64,000 bases of DNA from Cryptomeria japonica (GCF_030272615.1 NC_081414.1:523202137-523266136); one strand, 5' to 3'. Numbered from the stretch's first letter, positions 47,367 to 59,321 are shown. The notes: a model not told the origin generated them from the letters alone. A program made the numbers and translations.

Positions 47367-49029
47367 TGTAGCGTCGTAAATTGTACGCACTTGCTGGGGT
47401 GGTACAATTTCACACCTAGTTTAGCACCCACCTTGGCGCATTTTACATTTTGCATTTCATTTCCCCTTTAGCACTTAATTAATTAAAGTAATTAGGTCTA
47501 AGGTCCTATTTCATCATCTTCCATATCATAAAGTTGGGCCCTTTTCATTAAAGTGTGCCCCTTTCATTTTATTCCTCCAATACATCATTTAATCAAAAAC
47601 CCTAATTAGGTCCTATTTTGAACTTGGGGGCTTGATTTCTGGGGTCAAAACATCTCGAAATCACTTGTAACTTCGGGATTCTCTCTAAAATCATCATATC
47701 CGACGGCCCTGAAAATTTGGTGAAAAGTTGTCGGGACCATGGCACCCGGAGTGCACACGGTCCTGCACATTTTTCTCGAAATTTTAGGAGCGCAATCCAA
47801 TCATAAAATAAAGCTTAACCCCAAGAAATTGGCGGGAGATTCAATCTCTAGGTCGGCCAAAGGTTGAAATTAAGACCTAGGGTTTCATATATAAGAGCTC
47901 TCTTTCTTCATTTGAAAGGATCGGAATTTTGGTTTGAGGGACCTTCTATGCAGTGAAAGAGCAGATCTTTGAAGATTTCAACAACATTCAACATCCACCC
48001 ATCAAGCATTCATCAATTTCATTCATCCATTTTGGGCTTTGAAGACATTGAAGAGAAATAGGGGATCACCGACTAAAGATTGGCTTGTACCCCTCCCTTG
48101 GGTTTGGGAATGATTTCATGTTGTTTTCATGTCTTTGCATAAGCCTCATTATATCATTTGTATTCATGCTTTAGATCACTTTGCATCTTGATTTAGAGCA
48201 TTTAAATTATCATTTACAAGCAATTAGGGTTTACTTTCTAGGTTGCTCTAGTTTGCTTACTTGCATTTTAGGATCTTGCGCACACACAAGGTCTGCACAC
48301 ACATTACTTTTACAATACAACTTGGCTATTCATGGAGGTGGAAATCACCAAAGCGGGGGTTTGACTAAGGCAAAACCCTATATAGCCGCCCACCATACCT
48401 TTTCAGATATAAGTGCAGGTTTCAGGATTCGGACGACGCCGCAAGTTGCAGATCCGACGGAAGCAGACGGAGACTGAACTTCACACCAAATTTCAGAGCA
48501 AAAGACAAGGACAGGGGCGTGGGGTGCCCTGGTCCTGCCAAGATAGGGGCGTTAGGTGCCTTGGTCCCTGGGACAGGGGCACTGGGCGCCCTGGTCCTTC
48601 TGTAAGACAGCATTTCCGACAGTTTTCCAGGTGGTAAAATAGCAGTTTCAGGTGCAGTTTCAGGAGCAGAATCAGGACACTAGCGCCCGTGCCCCCATCC
48701 CGAACATTTTCACTCAGATTTTAACTCCAGGTACACATCTGCATTCTTGTCTTGTCCTTGTGTTTGCAGCTTTCCATTGTTTAACTTCAATTCTACAATT
48801 TTGTTATTAGTTCATATTTGCACTCTGAGGTTAGGAATTGAACTTACATCATTCTATCTATCATTTGCAACGAAGGAATAGAAATCCTAATAGGTAGCCC
48901 ATGGCTCTCTCTTCCACAAAAATAAGTAGCCAATTGTGTGATACCTCTAGGCTCTTTCGTATTCCACAAGTGTGTGATTGAAAGTGAGATTAGGGCATGT
49001 TTGCTTAGTGTCACTTTTTCCCCTACACA
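47367..49029 (+). repeat. D 3' LTR
   Basis: TGTAGCGTCG to CTACACA, 1,663 bp, aligned to 40253-41915 with the same TATA box and minisatellite. Confidence 0.93.
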
Positions 49030-49034
49030 GAAGA

Positions 49035-49493
49035 AACTGACTCTGTAGCCCAGAAAACATAAAAGGCACTGATCATTAAGTATAACCCTCATTACAATTT
49101 ACAAAATTCACATCTGAACAAACAATAATAGGAGTAGTTGAGTAGGAAACATAGAGTAAGTTGGCAATAGTGTATAAAATTCTAAGCACAAAGATCAAGT
49201 AGCTTCTACAACAACAATCTTGAACTCATCTGCTATATCTCTATCCTAGGAATTTATGCCATACTGAGACTAGGAGATATCAGATTAAGATACTAAATTT
49301 TCTATAAAAAGGCATTAGTTAAAGGAAAAACTAGTGAGTAGGTTTACCCGCCTAGGTCTTGCAGAGCCTAAAGTGAGAGAGTTAGTAACCAAATAGGTTC
49401 ACTCTATAAGTTGGCCAAGTCAATTGGAAGGTTTGAGCATAGGAGCTGGCATTTCCTTAGAACCTATCCAATCTGTTGATTTGAGACCCAACA
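49035..49493 (+). repeat. Final part of the A 3' LTR after D
   Basis: Matches 28190-28649 of the 5' LTR and ends GACCCAACA, followed by target repeat TACAG. A short frame from 49424 across the junction is a fusion artefact. Confidence 0.92.
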
Positions 49494-49498
49494 TACAG

Positions 49499-51297
49499 GA
49501 AGATACAAGGGAAGACATTTTAGACCTTGAGTTCAACACAGAGGTTCAAGGAAAGCCAATTCCAGAGATTGATTGGAATAAAAGGGAGGATGACAATGTT
49601 CATGCCAAAACTTTTAATGTTATAAGATGAACAAAGAGATGGTTGAGAAACCAAAATTTTATGGAGGGATCTCACATGTCCTCACATGAATTAAGAGTTG
49701 ATGCACACATTGTAACTTAATCTCCCATTTCTTCCACTAATGAAATTGTTAATGTTGTAGGTGTTTCAAGGCCTATTGTTGAGAAAATCCATCCTAGGAG
49801 ATCAAAGAGGTCACCATCAAGTTCCACAGCCACTCGAGTAACTCGGTCCAAGAGTAAGAAGAAGAGTAGAGAGACCATTTTGAAACAAACTATTGTGGAC
49901 CTAGACCCTAGTAAATAGATAGAGGCAACAACGAATCAACAAGATTTGGATGAACCTATGATGTAGGAAATGGACATGGGTAAAGAAGTGGAGAGAAAAA
50001 AAGGCCCCATGAACACCCTGGTTATTGTCAATTCACTGGATATACAAACAACTCCTCCACCTAAAGAGCCTGTGAATACACCAGGATGGTTGGAAGCTTC
50101 TGTTGTGAAGAAACGAAGTGGTGCCGATTACAATCCTTGTGGAAGACATGGTCAACAAATGTTTGGGAAAGGCATCAAAGCCAAAAAAATGCAAGACACA
50201 AACAATGCTTGAAGTGGATGAAGCAACAGGTCACTGGATGGCTGAGATAGCCAAACCAATTCCAAAGAGAGATGCAGACAAGGCCACTAAGGAGGACTTT
50301 ATAGTTGAAAAGATAGACTTGGGAGTTGCTTTGCATGCCATAGATGTTAAGCATTTGGAGTCATCCACAAAAAGGATAATTTCTAGAACATGGAAAGATG
50401 AAAAAGATAAAAGGGAATTGAAGCAAGTTGTCACTCAGATGGCTGATTATATCAATACCATTCATAATCTAAATCCCCAACCTTTGTTGCAGTTACCTGT
50501 ATCATTTGATCCCAAATCTCTAGCCAATCAGAAAATGTTGGACCAGGTTCAGAGGAACAAAATAGTCACGGAGATGTTCAATAAATGATTGGATCTTATA
50601 ATGCAACATGGATCAGACTACATTGTCAATCTGGTGAAGGTTTATAAGGATGCCGAGACTGTGAGAAAGGAATTAGAGCTAGAGACTGTGGCTTGGGAGA
50701 AAGAAAGGATCAAATGGGTGGTAGTCCTTGCGCAAATGAATGACATACAAAAATATGGAGTGATGAAGTTCTTAGCTGGAAAACCAATAGAAAATCTGGA
50801 TGATAATGTATTATATGTATCAAAGAAGAATGTGGAGTGGCATAACTCAATCATTAAACAAGGCCACAAAGAGTCCACTAAACTACTTACAAGATTGACA
50901 GACTTAATTGATACAATGCAGAAGGATCATAAGTACATTGACATCCAGCTCATGAAAAATGATGCTAAGACAATTGAAGCGGCCATAGATATGACCAAAA
51001 TATTTTAGGAAAGAATACAATTCATCCAGATGACAAAATTGTTGACCACAGATGACTTCTCAAAGGTGGCTAGGATCGAGTCAATCCTCACGGTTTGTTC
51101 TGATCATTTAGAGGCACACAAGGCAAGGGTGGCACAAGTGAACATGGACAAGGACGTGTGGAAGCAAAGAATTCAACACATCGGACTTCCTTATTTTCAG
51201 GTCATCCTAAACTTCTCGACGACACACTTGTAATGGCATGGTTCTGCGACAAAGCATGACAGATCAATAACTTCTTCTGCCACGGTGGAATCATGAT
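49499..51297 (+). pseudogene. LTR-encoded protein of B, 3' LTR copy, C-terminal part
   Basis: Continuous here where the 5' LTR copy has C1, so it defines that insertion site (about 50490). Frame switches near 49630 and 50140-50210, and stops near 50586 and 51006. Helical, lysine-rich segments (KELELETVAWEKERIKW, DQVQRNKIVTEMFNK) match 13509-14048. Ends at TGA 51295. Unknown function. Confidence 0.62.
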
Positions 51298-52130
51298 TAA
51301 TCCAAGAATGAGCTGTCAAACTCACAGTGGCTATTGTTTTAGTTTTTATTTCTTGTTTTAGCAAACGGTTTCTTTAACCTTTGGTTAAAGTAAAGTTTAA
51401 TTTGTTATGTAAAAACTATGAGCCTGGAGGCTACTTAAGGTAGAAAGTTTGTCTATGTTAAGGTCCGAGAAACTGTGATTTTTTGAGCAACAAACAATAT
51501 CTATTTTTCCTATGAATTGCTTTAAACTAGAATGACTGATTATCAATAAAATGTTATGGTGTGCAGTCTTTGAATCTGTGTGTTTAAATATTAGCAATCT
51601 TTCTTGAGAAATCTTCTATGGGCATATCATTTTATGATCGATTATTTCTATGTTTTTCTGAATTCATGGTTACCATTAATTGTTTGCAGATTCATTATGT
51701 ATTGAGTTGTGTTGATCTCCCTTGTCCTGTGAGGCATGAGAGAGTATCGATTAGACATCAATATTGTTGTGCATTTTCTATGCCTTGAATTTATAAAATG
51801 AACATGTGTGTGAATTAGATTATGTGAGCTCTTATTTAATGTTTAGAATATTTTCTTTGTTTGGGTTTGAAGTCATTCTTTTGTGTTGATGGATGAATGC
51901 TAAAGCCTTTCCACACTTCCTGGTAAAAAGTGTCAACATTTCATTTGTGTATTAAATTCATTGCAAATCATATGGGGAGCTTCCCTCTAATGTAGAGTTT
52001 GGATTTTAATTAATTCATCCAACTGTTTTTAATTTGTTTCCTTTCATAAAGGGGCATACAAGAGTTATATTTTTTTTCAAAGAGAACAAATATTACAATT
52101 TTAGGAAAGGGACAAATCTGTTTACCAACA
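51298..52130 (+). other. Non-coding 3' part of the B 3' LTR
   Basis: Matches 14290-15128; AT-rich, no reading frame. Confidence 0.75.
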
Positions 52131-52135
52131 CCACC

Positions 52136-53453
52136 AAAATACCCTAGAGAACTAAAGTCAAACTACTCGAAGAGGGCTAATAATTTTTTTATTTAATAAA
52201 CTAATGTCACTTAACTTATATTATCAACATGATTAAGCTTTGATTAACTTAGTTTCATATTAATGTTCTCATCTTATTCTTTGGTTTGTCTTAATAAGTT
52301 CTTACACAAGCGGAATTTACATTATGATACCACATCCATTCCCTAGGGTACATTAACATCATTACTTTAAATTTCAGCAACAACATCTACTCACTAACAT
52401 TATTAAACATTGAGAGTTATCTTTAGCTATCGTGAACTATCATGAGCTAACTTTACTTATCCATTAGTATCATGCATATGCATAAATGCACTCTATCTAA
52501 CTATCCCTTTCATGACATGCAACTACATGATCATGGATGAAATCTAATCCACTATTGATCCATTTGCAATGGTATACAACACATCATGTCCACTAATTCC
52601 CATCTATGCTCATATTCCAATCCATATAACTATCTTTCATGAAGCATTTTACTAGCCTCTTTAATCCATATGATATGATGCAAGTCTATCCCCTTTAGCC
52701 TAAAGTTCATTTTAAACACCAAATCCAAATATTCCTAATCCCTTAACCATTACATACCTTAAGAACATAATGCATCTATAATGATAATCCATCTCCTAGT
52801 GTATGATCATTAATTAACATGAATCCTTGATGCATTATGCAATATCTAGCTTCTTCTTTTTGACCTTACATAATGCATATCATGAAATACATATATCTCT
52901 TACCATTACATGCTGCATATGAGTTCCTAATCATATTATGATAACATCTTTAATGCTTCCCACATGCATAATGCACAACTCTATATGCCATTCCACTTAT
53001 TACTACTATGAAATGCATGCTTACTAACTTACCAATACAACTATGAGTGTATTGTCATTAACTATACATGATATATTTTATTGCAGCTATCCTATTAATG
53101 CCATCATATTAATTATGCCTCCTTAGTGATATCAATCTTCATTAGTCATAATCTAATTTCAGCCACACGTCTTGTTTAGTTTCAATGTTGTTGTCTAAGG
53201 TCTTTTGTTATATAACATGTTTTCTACCTCTGTAGTGTCTCTCCTTAACTACTCCTTTCTTTTGTGCTTCGATAGATTATACTTGCATATTTTAGACTAT
53301 TTTGTGATGCTTTGACTAGATGTTTATGAATTTATCTATTTTTTAGATGCTTATTTATGGATATTAGACATATTATACTATGCTTGACATTATGTTTACA
53401 TGTGGATGATGATATTTCTAGACTATTGCAAGGATGGATTTGGTAGGATAACT
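52136..53453 (+). other. Non-coding AT-rich sequence, possible remainder of LTR H
   Basis: No protein-like frame. Removing B joins GTGTAATGCC (before 2404) to CCACCAAAATACCC here, which would be the start of a gypsy LTR. Its 3' end would have been lost or covered by G. Confidence 0.35.
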
Positions 53454-54651
53454 TGTGAACAACTGAGAGAGGGGGGTGTGAATCAGTTGTTAATAGATTA
53501 TGAAAAAGCACAAAAAATGTTTTACCAAAATGCATAAACCAAATACCAGAATAAAATATATACAAATTAAGCACAAACACAAATCATAAACCAAATACCA
53601 TGCATCCACAACACATAACACCAAGATTTGTATGTGGAAAACCCGGTAAAGGGAAAAACCATGGTAGGAAGCCTACCCACAGCCAAATGATACTTCTATA
53701 GTAAGTATGTGATTACAATAAGGGTCCTACACATGCAGGAAGGCCAACCACCTAGATCACATTGCTCATCACAAAAGGAGCCTCACTAACTAAAAAAGAT
53801 ATCCAGACTACAATCCAGATTTAAGAATGAACTGCAAGAATAACATCTCCTATGCCTAAGTACAGTTTTGGTTAAGCTCAATGCCGGAGGTCTTAAACCT
53901 CTTACACAAACCCAATTTGATCACCTATGATCAACCAAGCCTTCTACATATGATTACAACTTTACTCACACATAGATAATCCCATAACCATGACCGATAC
54001 CACAATCTACAAAGAGATCTTACAACATATTTATACCAACCTAGGAACTAAACAATTAGGTCGGCCACCTAAAAGATAATACAATAAATCCATTACATAA
54101 TCCCACAAAACAATGATAAACCAAGTCATCCTAAGACCAAAACAACATTAACCAAATAATAAATCCAACTGGTAACACATCAGGAGCATCCACCAACATG
54201 TTACATAAATTGGTCCATAACCTAGCAGAATAAGACCAGACGTAAAATAGGTTGCCATAAACCAAATGAAATACCACCAATCAACTAGAACATGAACAAG
54301 ATAACCATCAATATCTTGAAAACCATCTAGAAGCTACACCAACACCACTTATCAAATCCATCAAAAGATATTCAACAAAGCTCTGCTTGTAGAATCCTTA
54401 TCGGTAGCCAAAAGGCTTACTAGAACATATGATATCTTCCAGATCACCAAATGATGAACCAACTGAATATGACATGCATTTGAATAACATGAATGACTGA
54501 ACCAAACCAATTCCACCAATCAGAATATACCAGAGACAAATCTCCTGGTCATCATCAAAGTCCAATCACTCTACCAGAACCTAGTAGATAACCAAAGAAG
54601 CTAGTGTTGACATCAATGCAACACATAATCAATTCTTGCAAATTTCCAACA
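53454..54651 (-). repeat. G 3' LTR
   Basis: On the minus strand it starts TGTTGGAAATTTGC after purine tract AAAGGGGGATAT and ends with a CTCTCTCAGTTGTTCACA-like terminus, comparable to C1's CTCATCTAACTAACA. The left edge is uncertain by a few bases. Confidence 0.78.
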
Positions 54652-55060
54652 ATATCCCCCTTTGGCATTGATGGCAACATTAGATGTTAAAAAAATCCAA
54701 GTGCCAAGAAGTACCAAACAAGTCTCCCCCAATGGAAGACTTCTAATCAAATGATATAACAATGAAGTTTTGAACCAAATAACTAAACCATAGATCCAAC
54801 TCCCTCTGTGTCTAATATCTTTGTTAAGCTCTATTTTTCACATGTATATCTCTCCCCCTTTGACATCAATGCCAAAAATCTGACATAAAAATAAAAAAAT
54901 ATTTCATAAAACCTCTGAATCACAAAACTGACTACTCCCCGTGAGTAGTAGCACCAACTCATCAATCTAGAATTAATGATAGTTTTGATAATGCATATTG
55001 TACTGATGCCAATCAACATCATTCGACTCTCAACAAGAGGGGTGGAGACCCCCAATCTAT
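54652..55060 (-). other. G 3' untranslated region with two purine tracts
   Basis: Minus-strand CAAAGGGGGATAT next to the LTR and CAAAGGGGGAGAG near 54855, the same double arrangement as C1 at 11785 and 11931. Confidence 0.7.
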
Positions 55061-55368
55061 CTATAAATTACTCAAATGATTCCTTGGGAAAAGGTTTAGT
55101 GATGATATCTGCAATTTTCTCTTTAGTGTTCACATAAACCAATCTGACTTCATTTGATTCCACCTTTTCCTTCAAAAAGTTATTTCTTGATTTATGTGTG
55201 CTTTGTATTAGAATGAAATACCATATTCTTTGATATGTCAATAGCAGCAGAGCTATCACAGTGAATAACTACTGGTTCATTGCAATCTACCCTTATATCC
55301 TTCAACATTTGCTTCATCCATAGAACTTGTGTACAGCTAGTAGCAACAACAACATACTTAGCTTCTAT
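55061..55368 (-). pseudogene. G RNase H, interrupted by F
   Basis: Minus-strand copia RNase H: EAKYVVVATS-like, IHCDSSAAIDISKN (middle acids) and KEKIADIITKPFPKESFE. The downstream end is complete, while the upstream part is cut at 55368 by the F LTR. One in-frame stop lies near 55190 after the SKNMVFH segment. Confidence 0.85.
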
Positions 55369-55458
55369 TGTAACCCACCATAATTAGCTCAACAAAATTG
55401 ACCATTCTTTTTTTTTTGTTTAATTTAACCATTGTGTTTGATTCAATCGCATACTCTG

Positions 55459-55655
55459 GGCATCCATCCATTTGGGTTAGGCATTCATCCATCCAAGATG
55501 AGCATCTAACCATACGGGTTAGGTATTTGTCCATATGGGACATAAGATTTCATCTATCCAATATGGGATAGGCATCTACCCATATGGGGTAGGCATCTAT
55601 CCAATCGGGGTAAGCATCTACCCATGCGGGGTAGGCATCTATCCAATTTGGGATA
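55459..55655. repeat. 21-bp minisatellite in the F LTR
   Basis: About nine units like GGCATCTACCCATATGGGGTA, one with a 7-bp insertion near 55543. Because 21 is a multiple of three, the plus strand reads GIYPYGV-type heptapeptides, a trivial effect. Confidence 0.85.
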
Positions 55656-57496
55656 GGAGGTGCTCTAGCCAGAGACTTAGACTCATCGGGACCATTCGGG
55701 TCCTGAGCCACTCACTAAGTACTACACTCTTCTAACAGAAGTGCACTGAGGTCGCCGTCCTTAGGAGTAATTAAATAACATAATACAAGCTTGAATTCTG
55801 CCTTAAAGCCTCGGGAAGTCAAGTGAATCCATACGGGATTCCTTCCGAGTATGCATTCAATTAATTTTTCCCATTTTAATTATCTCTCAAATTGGGATTC
55901 TATTCAATCCTTCTATACCAAGCCTAGACCCCATCCACGAATGCCTGAGTATGAGGGACAACTCTGTCCCAAGATTGCCTACATACCCGCTTCGGCATGG
56001 GATCAAGGCATACAATATGTAGTTCTATTTTTAACTCTATGGTTTGATGTAAACTGATTAGTGGGTATGCAACCCTTTCTAGGGTCAATGTCCCAGACAG
56101 TTTCTCTGTGGTTGCTACCCATGATGGTAGCACTTAAACAAAGGCTCAAGATGGCCTATTGTTTGTGGCCTAACAACTACATCCTAACACCTATCATGAG
56201 CGTCACCCTTGACCAAGTTGTCAATCACCAATATCTCTTCAAGGTAAAAAAAACAATTTCATAAAAGCATTTTACTTAACCAACCCTAAAGGGGGTTTAC
56301 TATAGTTTATCTTAACAAATGAAAAATCATTTAAAAATTATCTTATTAGATTATCGATCCAAGAGGGATTACCCACCCCTTGAATTTTAACTTCCAAGTG
56401 TCCCTTATTACTCCTCGATGATTTATAGGGACGATGCCACAGACGTCATTGATGTGGCTATATTAGGCATTAAGTGTAGTAGTTCAACATGATGGCATTA
56501 CCCAGAAGCGTGACCCAGAGGTACTGTATCTAGCAAACGCTACTATGTTTTGGTTTCCATCTTCCTTTATTTAGTTTTCTAACTACGAGCTATGAAAACA
56601 TCATGCTTGAAAACAATTACTAATTGAACGTGCATAATTTTAATTGATTGAAATAACTACTTGATGAGCTACGTAGAATAAAAACCATAACTTGAAATAT
56701 AGCTTGCATATTAATAATTACATGTGTACTTGCATGGAGATGATAACGTCAATAAATGTAATTAATCTATAAGTAATTTGCATGGTATAAGAATAGTGTA
56801 ACTTGCGTGCATGATTAAGTAATCCTGAAAATAATAATTAATTTAGACATTCGATTCAAATCATATTAATGTGAATTAATTGCTAAAGGCCAACTAAGTG
56901 CCCCAATGGATATTAAATGGATTGAATAACTCTAATTAAGAGAATATGATTTACAATTATAAAATTTACTAAGGATAAATTAATTATGAACTTACTACAC
57001 AATAATCCCTAAATTTTTCTAAGTTAAAATTCAATAACTTAAAATTTATACTAAGGAAAGAATTAACATTTCCTAAATGTCATTATTAACAATTAAACTT
57101 GGAATTTAAAATAAAATAATTAATAGCAATTAACTTGAATTTTAACCCAAGTAATTATTAAAAACTCCAATTGCAAATTATATAAAAACTATCTATAAAA
57201 TAAAATAAGTGAATTTTTTTTTGTTTAAATAGTAAATAGGGGTGGAGGTGGGACCACGGGTCCCATCACCCTTGCAGTCCTACATGCGTAGGCCTGCAGG
57301 GTTGAGGGGACACTATGGGCCCCTCCATTCCCCCTGCGGCCACTACTGTGACAGTGACCGTAGGGGTAGTGGAGGGTACCACTGCCCCACCCCCCTCGGC
57401 AGTCACAATAACCACCATCCCTGCATAATTTTTGAATGTTGTGCCAGTACTGATTTATATTCGCCTTTTAATAAATTTTAACGTTTGAAATAAATT

Positions 57497-57575
57497 ATAT
57501 ATATATATATATGTATGTATGTATGTATATTTTTATATATATATGAGGATATAACAGGTATGTGTATATATATAT
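57497..57575. repeat. TA/TATG microsatellite in the F LTR
   Basis: TATATATATAT then four TATG units and further TA runs. Confidence 0.85.
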
Positions 57576-57699
57576 AAAAAGAAATCATTAATGTAAGGGT
57601 GAGAATAACATTTTAATCCCAGGGAAAATATAACAGAGAAATAACATAAACAAAGAAATAATTTGCTCCAGCGATGCACAAATTATCAAGAAATAGGCA

Positions 57700-58045
57700 G
57701 ATGTTATACAAAGCTCACACAGGGGGATTGAGAGTTTATTTCTCAACTAATATCCAAAGAGGGGGATTTATTTCTTCATGCACAGAGAGATTTATCTATT
57801 GATTCTCAGAAAAAGATTTATTTCTTCACACAGAGAGATTTATTCACAGAGAAAATTTTATTTATTTATTCACAGAGAGATTTTGATTCAACTATTACTC
57901 ACAAAGAGATCTATTTAACTATTAATCACAAAGGAATTTATTTAACTAAAAATCACAGAGAGATTTAAAATAATCATAGAGAGATTTTAAAAATAATCAC
58001 AGAGGGATTTAAATAATCACGGAGAGATTAAAGGATGAGATTCAG
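57700..58045. repeat. Degenerate AGAGAGATTTA repeat in the F LTR
   Basis: CACAGAGAGATTT or close variants recur about a dozen times every 20-40 bp, with TTATTTA-type spacers. Unit length is not constant. Confidence 0.7.
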
Positions 58046-58835
58046 ATTTCCATTCGAAGGACCAAAGAAATGAATCAGAGGGAGGAATAAAGATTGATCT
58101 AATCTAATTCTCAGCAAGGAATGGAAACAAATTCTTTTTTTTTTTTTTTTTCTCTTTTACTAATCTAATACTTAGCAAGGAATTGAAACAAACTGATCTA
58201 ATTCTCATCAAGAAATTGAAACAAGATTTGATCAAATCTAATTCATAGAAAGAATAAGATGCATGATTCAAAATAAAATAAAACTGAATTAAAAGAACCT
58301 GGATGCTTGAAATTTGTGTAGAATCCCCTATGAATCCTTCAATTAGCCTTCCTTGATCCTTCAAGTTTTAAAAAAAAAACCTCCAAAGCAACCTTAGCTA
58401 TTCTCCAAAATGAAATGTGTTTACCAAAACAAATACTTGAGAGAAGAATTTCTTCAAGGAATAACCAACTCCCATTTTTGAAAACTTGCATATCATTTAT
58501 AAGAAAATTCCCTCTATTCCATTATCTAGAAAATTTAATTAAAAAGGAGATTCTTTCCCAATTTTGGACTTCATGCAAATTGATTAGACTTAGTAGAGGA
58601 GTTACATGCAAAGTGGTGGAGAATCCTCTAGAAGCTTCTTATTCTTCCTACAACATGTACCATAATTGGATGTGGAAAATAAATAAATAAAAATAAAGTA
58701 TATTTTCCATGTGTGTGTGTGTATTATTATTATTTTATCCTTTTATAATATTCATTCAATCATTTAAATAGCTTATCCAAAAATATAATAGAGTTGTATT
58801 TTTAAATCCAAAAGTGATAAAGGAGGGTTGTGACA

Positions 58836-58850
58836 TCCTCTCCCCCTTAA
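58836..58850 (-). promoter_or_regulatory. F polypurine tract
   Basis: Minus strand TTAAGGGGGAGAGGA directly before the LTR start, the classic chromovirus layout. Confidence 0.88.
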
Positions 58851-58929
58851 TTTGTGCATCGTCCCAATGCACTTACTGAACGCATCCAAAAGAGTCTATA
58901 GTTCATGATTAAGACAAAAAAGGAAACAA

Positions 58930-59321
58930 CTACTGCATTTCCTTAGTAACTTCCCATGTGGCATTCTTTTCATCATACTAGTCCCATTGTACTTTGCACT
59001 AATCAACCTCTCTATTGCGTAACTGGCACTGGCGCCTGTCCAAGATTTTGAATGGCTCTATCATTATTCCTCCCATTTCCTGGACCTATAAAGTATCCCA
59101 ATTCAAAATGTGTTTCTCATTAGGTACATACTTTTTAAGAAGAGATACATGGAAGACATCATGGATTCGGCTCAATTGGGGAGGTAAGGCCAACCGGTAT
59201 GCAACTGGATTAATCCTTCCCAATATTTCAAAGGGTCCAACATAACGAGGTGCAAGCTTAGTCCTTTTCACAAATCTTATGGAACTTTTGTGTGGCCTAA
59301 CCCTTAGGAAGACTTTCTCTC
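58930..59321 (-). pseudogene. F integrase C terminus and chromodomain
   Basis: Minus-strand [19 protein letters not shown] and [21 protein letters not shown] (GPY/F module), followed by EPFKILDRRQCQLRNREVD and VQWD and NATWE, a chromodomain as carried by chromoviruses to target chromatin. Two TAG codons fall inside it. The frame ends at TAG 58930. Confidence 0.85.

Larger units (their letters stand above)
40253..49029 (+). mobile_element. Non-autonomous gypsy element D
   Basis: 8,777 bp with two 1,663-bp LTRs of equal length that differ by scattered, mostly transition changes (about 97% identical by eye). It has a primer site, an Ser/Pro-rich gag-like frame, a protease and a G-patch, but no RT, RNase H or integrase in either strand, so another element must have supplied these. 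Youngest insertion in its stack. Confidence 0.9.
23330..49493 (+). mobile_element. Gypsy element A (Tat-like, giant LTRs), full span with nested D
   Basis: LTRs of 5,320 and ~5,331 bp (D excluded) with perfect TACAG target repeats; own length about 17.4 kb. The internal 6.73 kb holds gag, protease, RNase H, RT, a degenerate RNase H and a largely intact integrase. Both LTRs keep a 1,043-codon frame of identical length. It is younger than B, into whose LTR frame it inserted. Confidence 0.95.
35381..49493 (+). repeat. A 3' LTR (interrupted by D)
   Basis: 35381-40252 plus 49035-49493, about 5,331 bp without D. Matches the 5' LTR end to end. D is inserted at GAAGC near its 3' end. Confidence 0.94.
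2409..52130 (+). mobile_element. Gypsy element B (Tat-like, giant LTRs), full span with nested insertions
   Basis: Two LTRs in direct orientation share TTAGCCTCCCCTACAATT starts and TTTACCAACA ends, with CCACC on both sides. Excluding insertions, B is about 15.9 kb: LTRs of ~5.05 and ~4.96 kb and an internal region of 5.9 kb. It holds a primer site, gag, protease, RNase H, RT, an RNase H-like domain and integrase on the plus strand, all broken by stops and frameshifts. C1 lies in the 5' LTR and A (carrying D) in the 3' LTR. The tRNA-Arg-type primer site and domain content point to the Tat lineage; the exact clade is uncertain. Confidence 0.9.
49499..52130 (+). repeat. B 3' LTR, remaining part after A
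   Basis: Resumes the B LTR at GAAGATACAAGG (homologue about 4836) and runs to TTTACCAACA. CCACC follows. Contains the C-terminal two thirds of the LTR frame and the non-coding end. Confidence 0.9.
53454..55368 (-). mobile_element. Copia element G, 3' part (minus strand)
   Basis: Minus-strand 3' LTR at about 53454-54651, then internal sequence to 55368, where F interrupts the RNase H. The rest of G lies beyond F and E, outside the window, so no target repeat can be checked. Confidence 0.82.
55369..58835 (-). repeat. F 3' LTR
   Basis: On the minus strand it starts TGTCACAACCCTCC after a purine tract and ends GGGTTACA: TG...CA ends. It contains a 21-bp minisatellite, a TA/TG microsatellite and a degenerate AGAGATTTA array. 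Small frames inside (for example 55851-56057, 57242-57481) look compositional. Confidence 0.82.

Noticed and set aside
41067-48477. 98-codon frames at 41067-41363 and 48181-48477, identical in length in both D LTRs
   Set aside because: They are the same LTR sequence twice, start without ATG, and overlap leader and promoter sequence; no protein-like features.
48413-48637. Arg/Gly-rich frames across the D minisatellite on both strands
   Set aside because: GC-rich repeat composition, not conserved as protein between the two LTRs.
49424-49630. Frame running across the A/B junction
   Set aside because: Fuses the end of A's LTR to B's LTR frame by chance; not a gene.
55459-55655. CRISPR array
   Set aside because: Units are contiguous without unique spacers, in a plant LTR.
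55535-55735. Plus-strand frame with GIYPYGV-type heptapeptide repeats
   Set aside because: It is a by-product of a 21-bp minisatellite in a minus-strand LTR.
57242-57481. 79-codon Pro/Gly/His-rich plus-strand frame in the F LTR
   Set aside because: GC-rich local composition within a minus-strand LTR; no homologue recognised.
58415-58690. 91-codon plus-strand frame near the start of the F LTR
   Set aside because: Antisense to the element, no motif, AT-rich composition.
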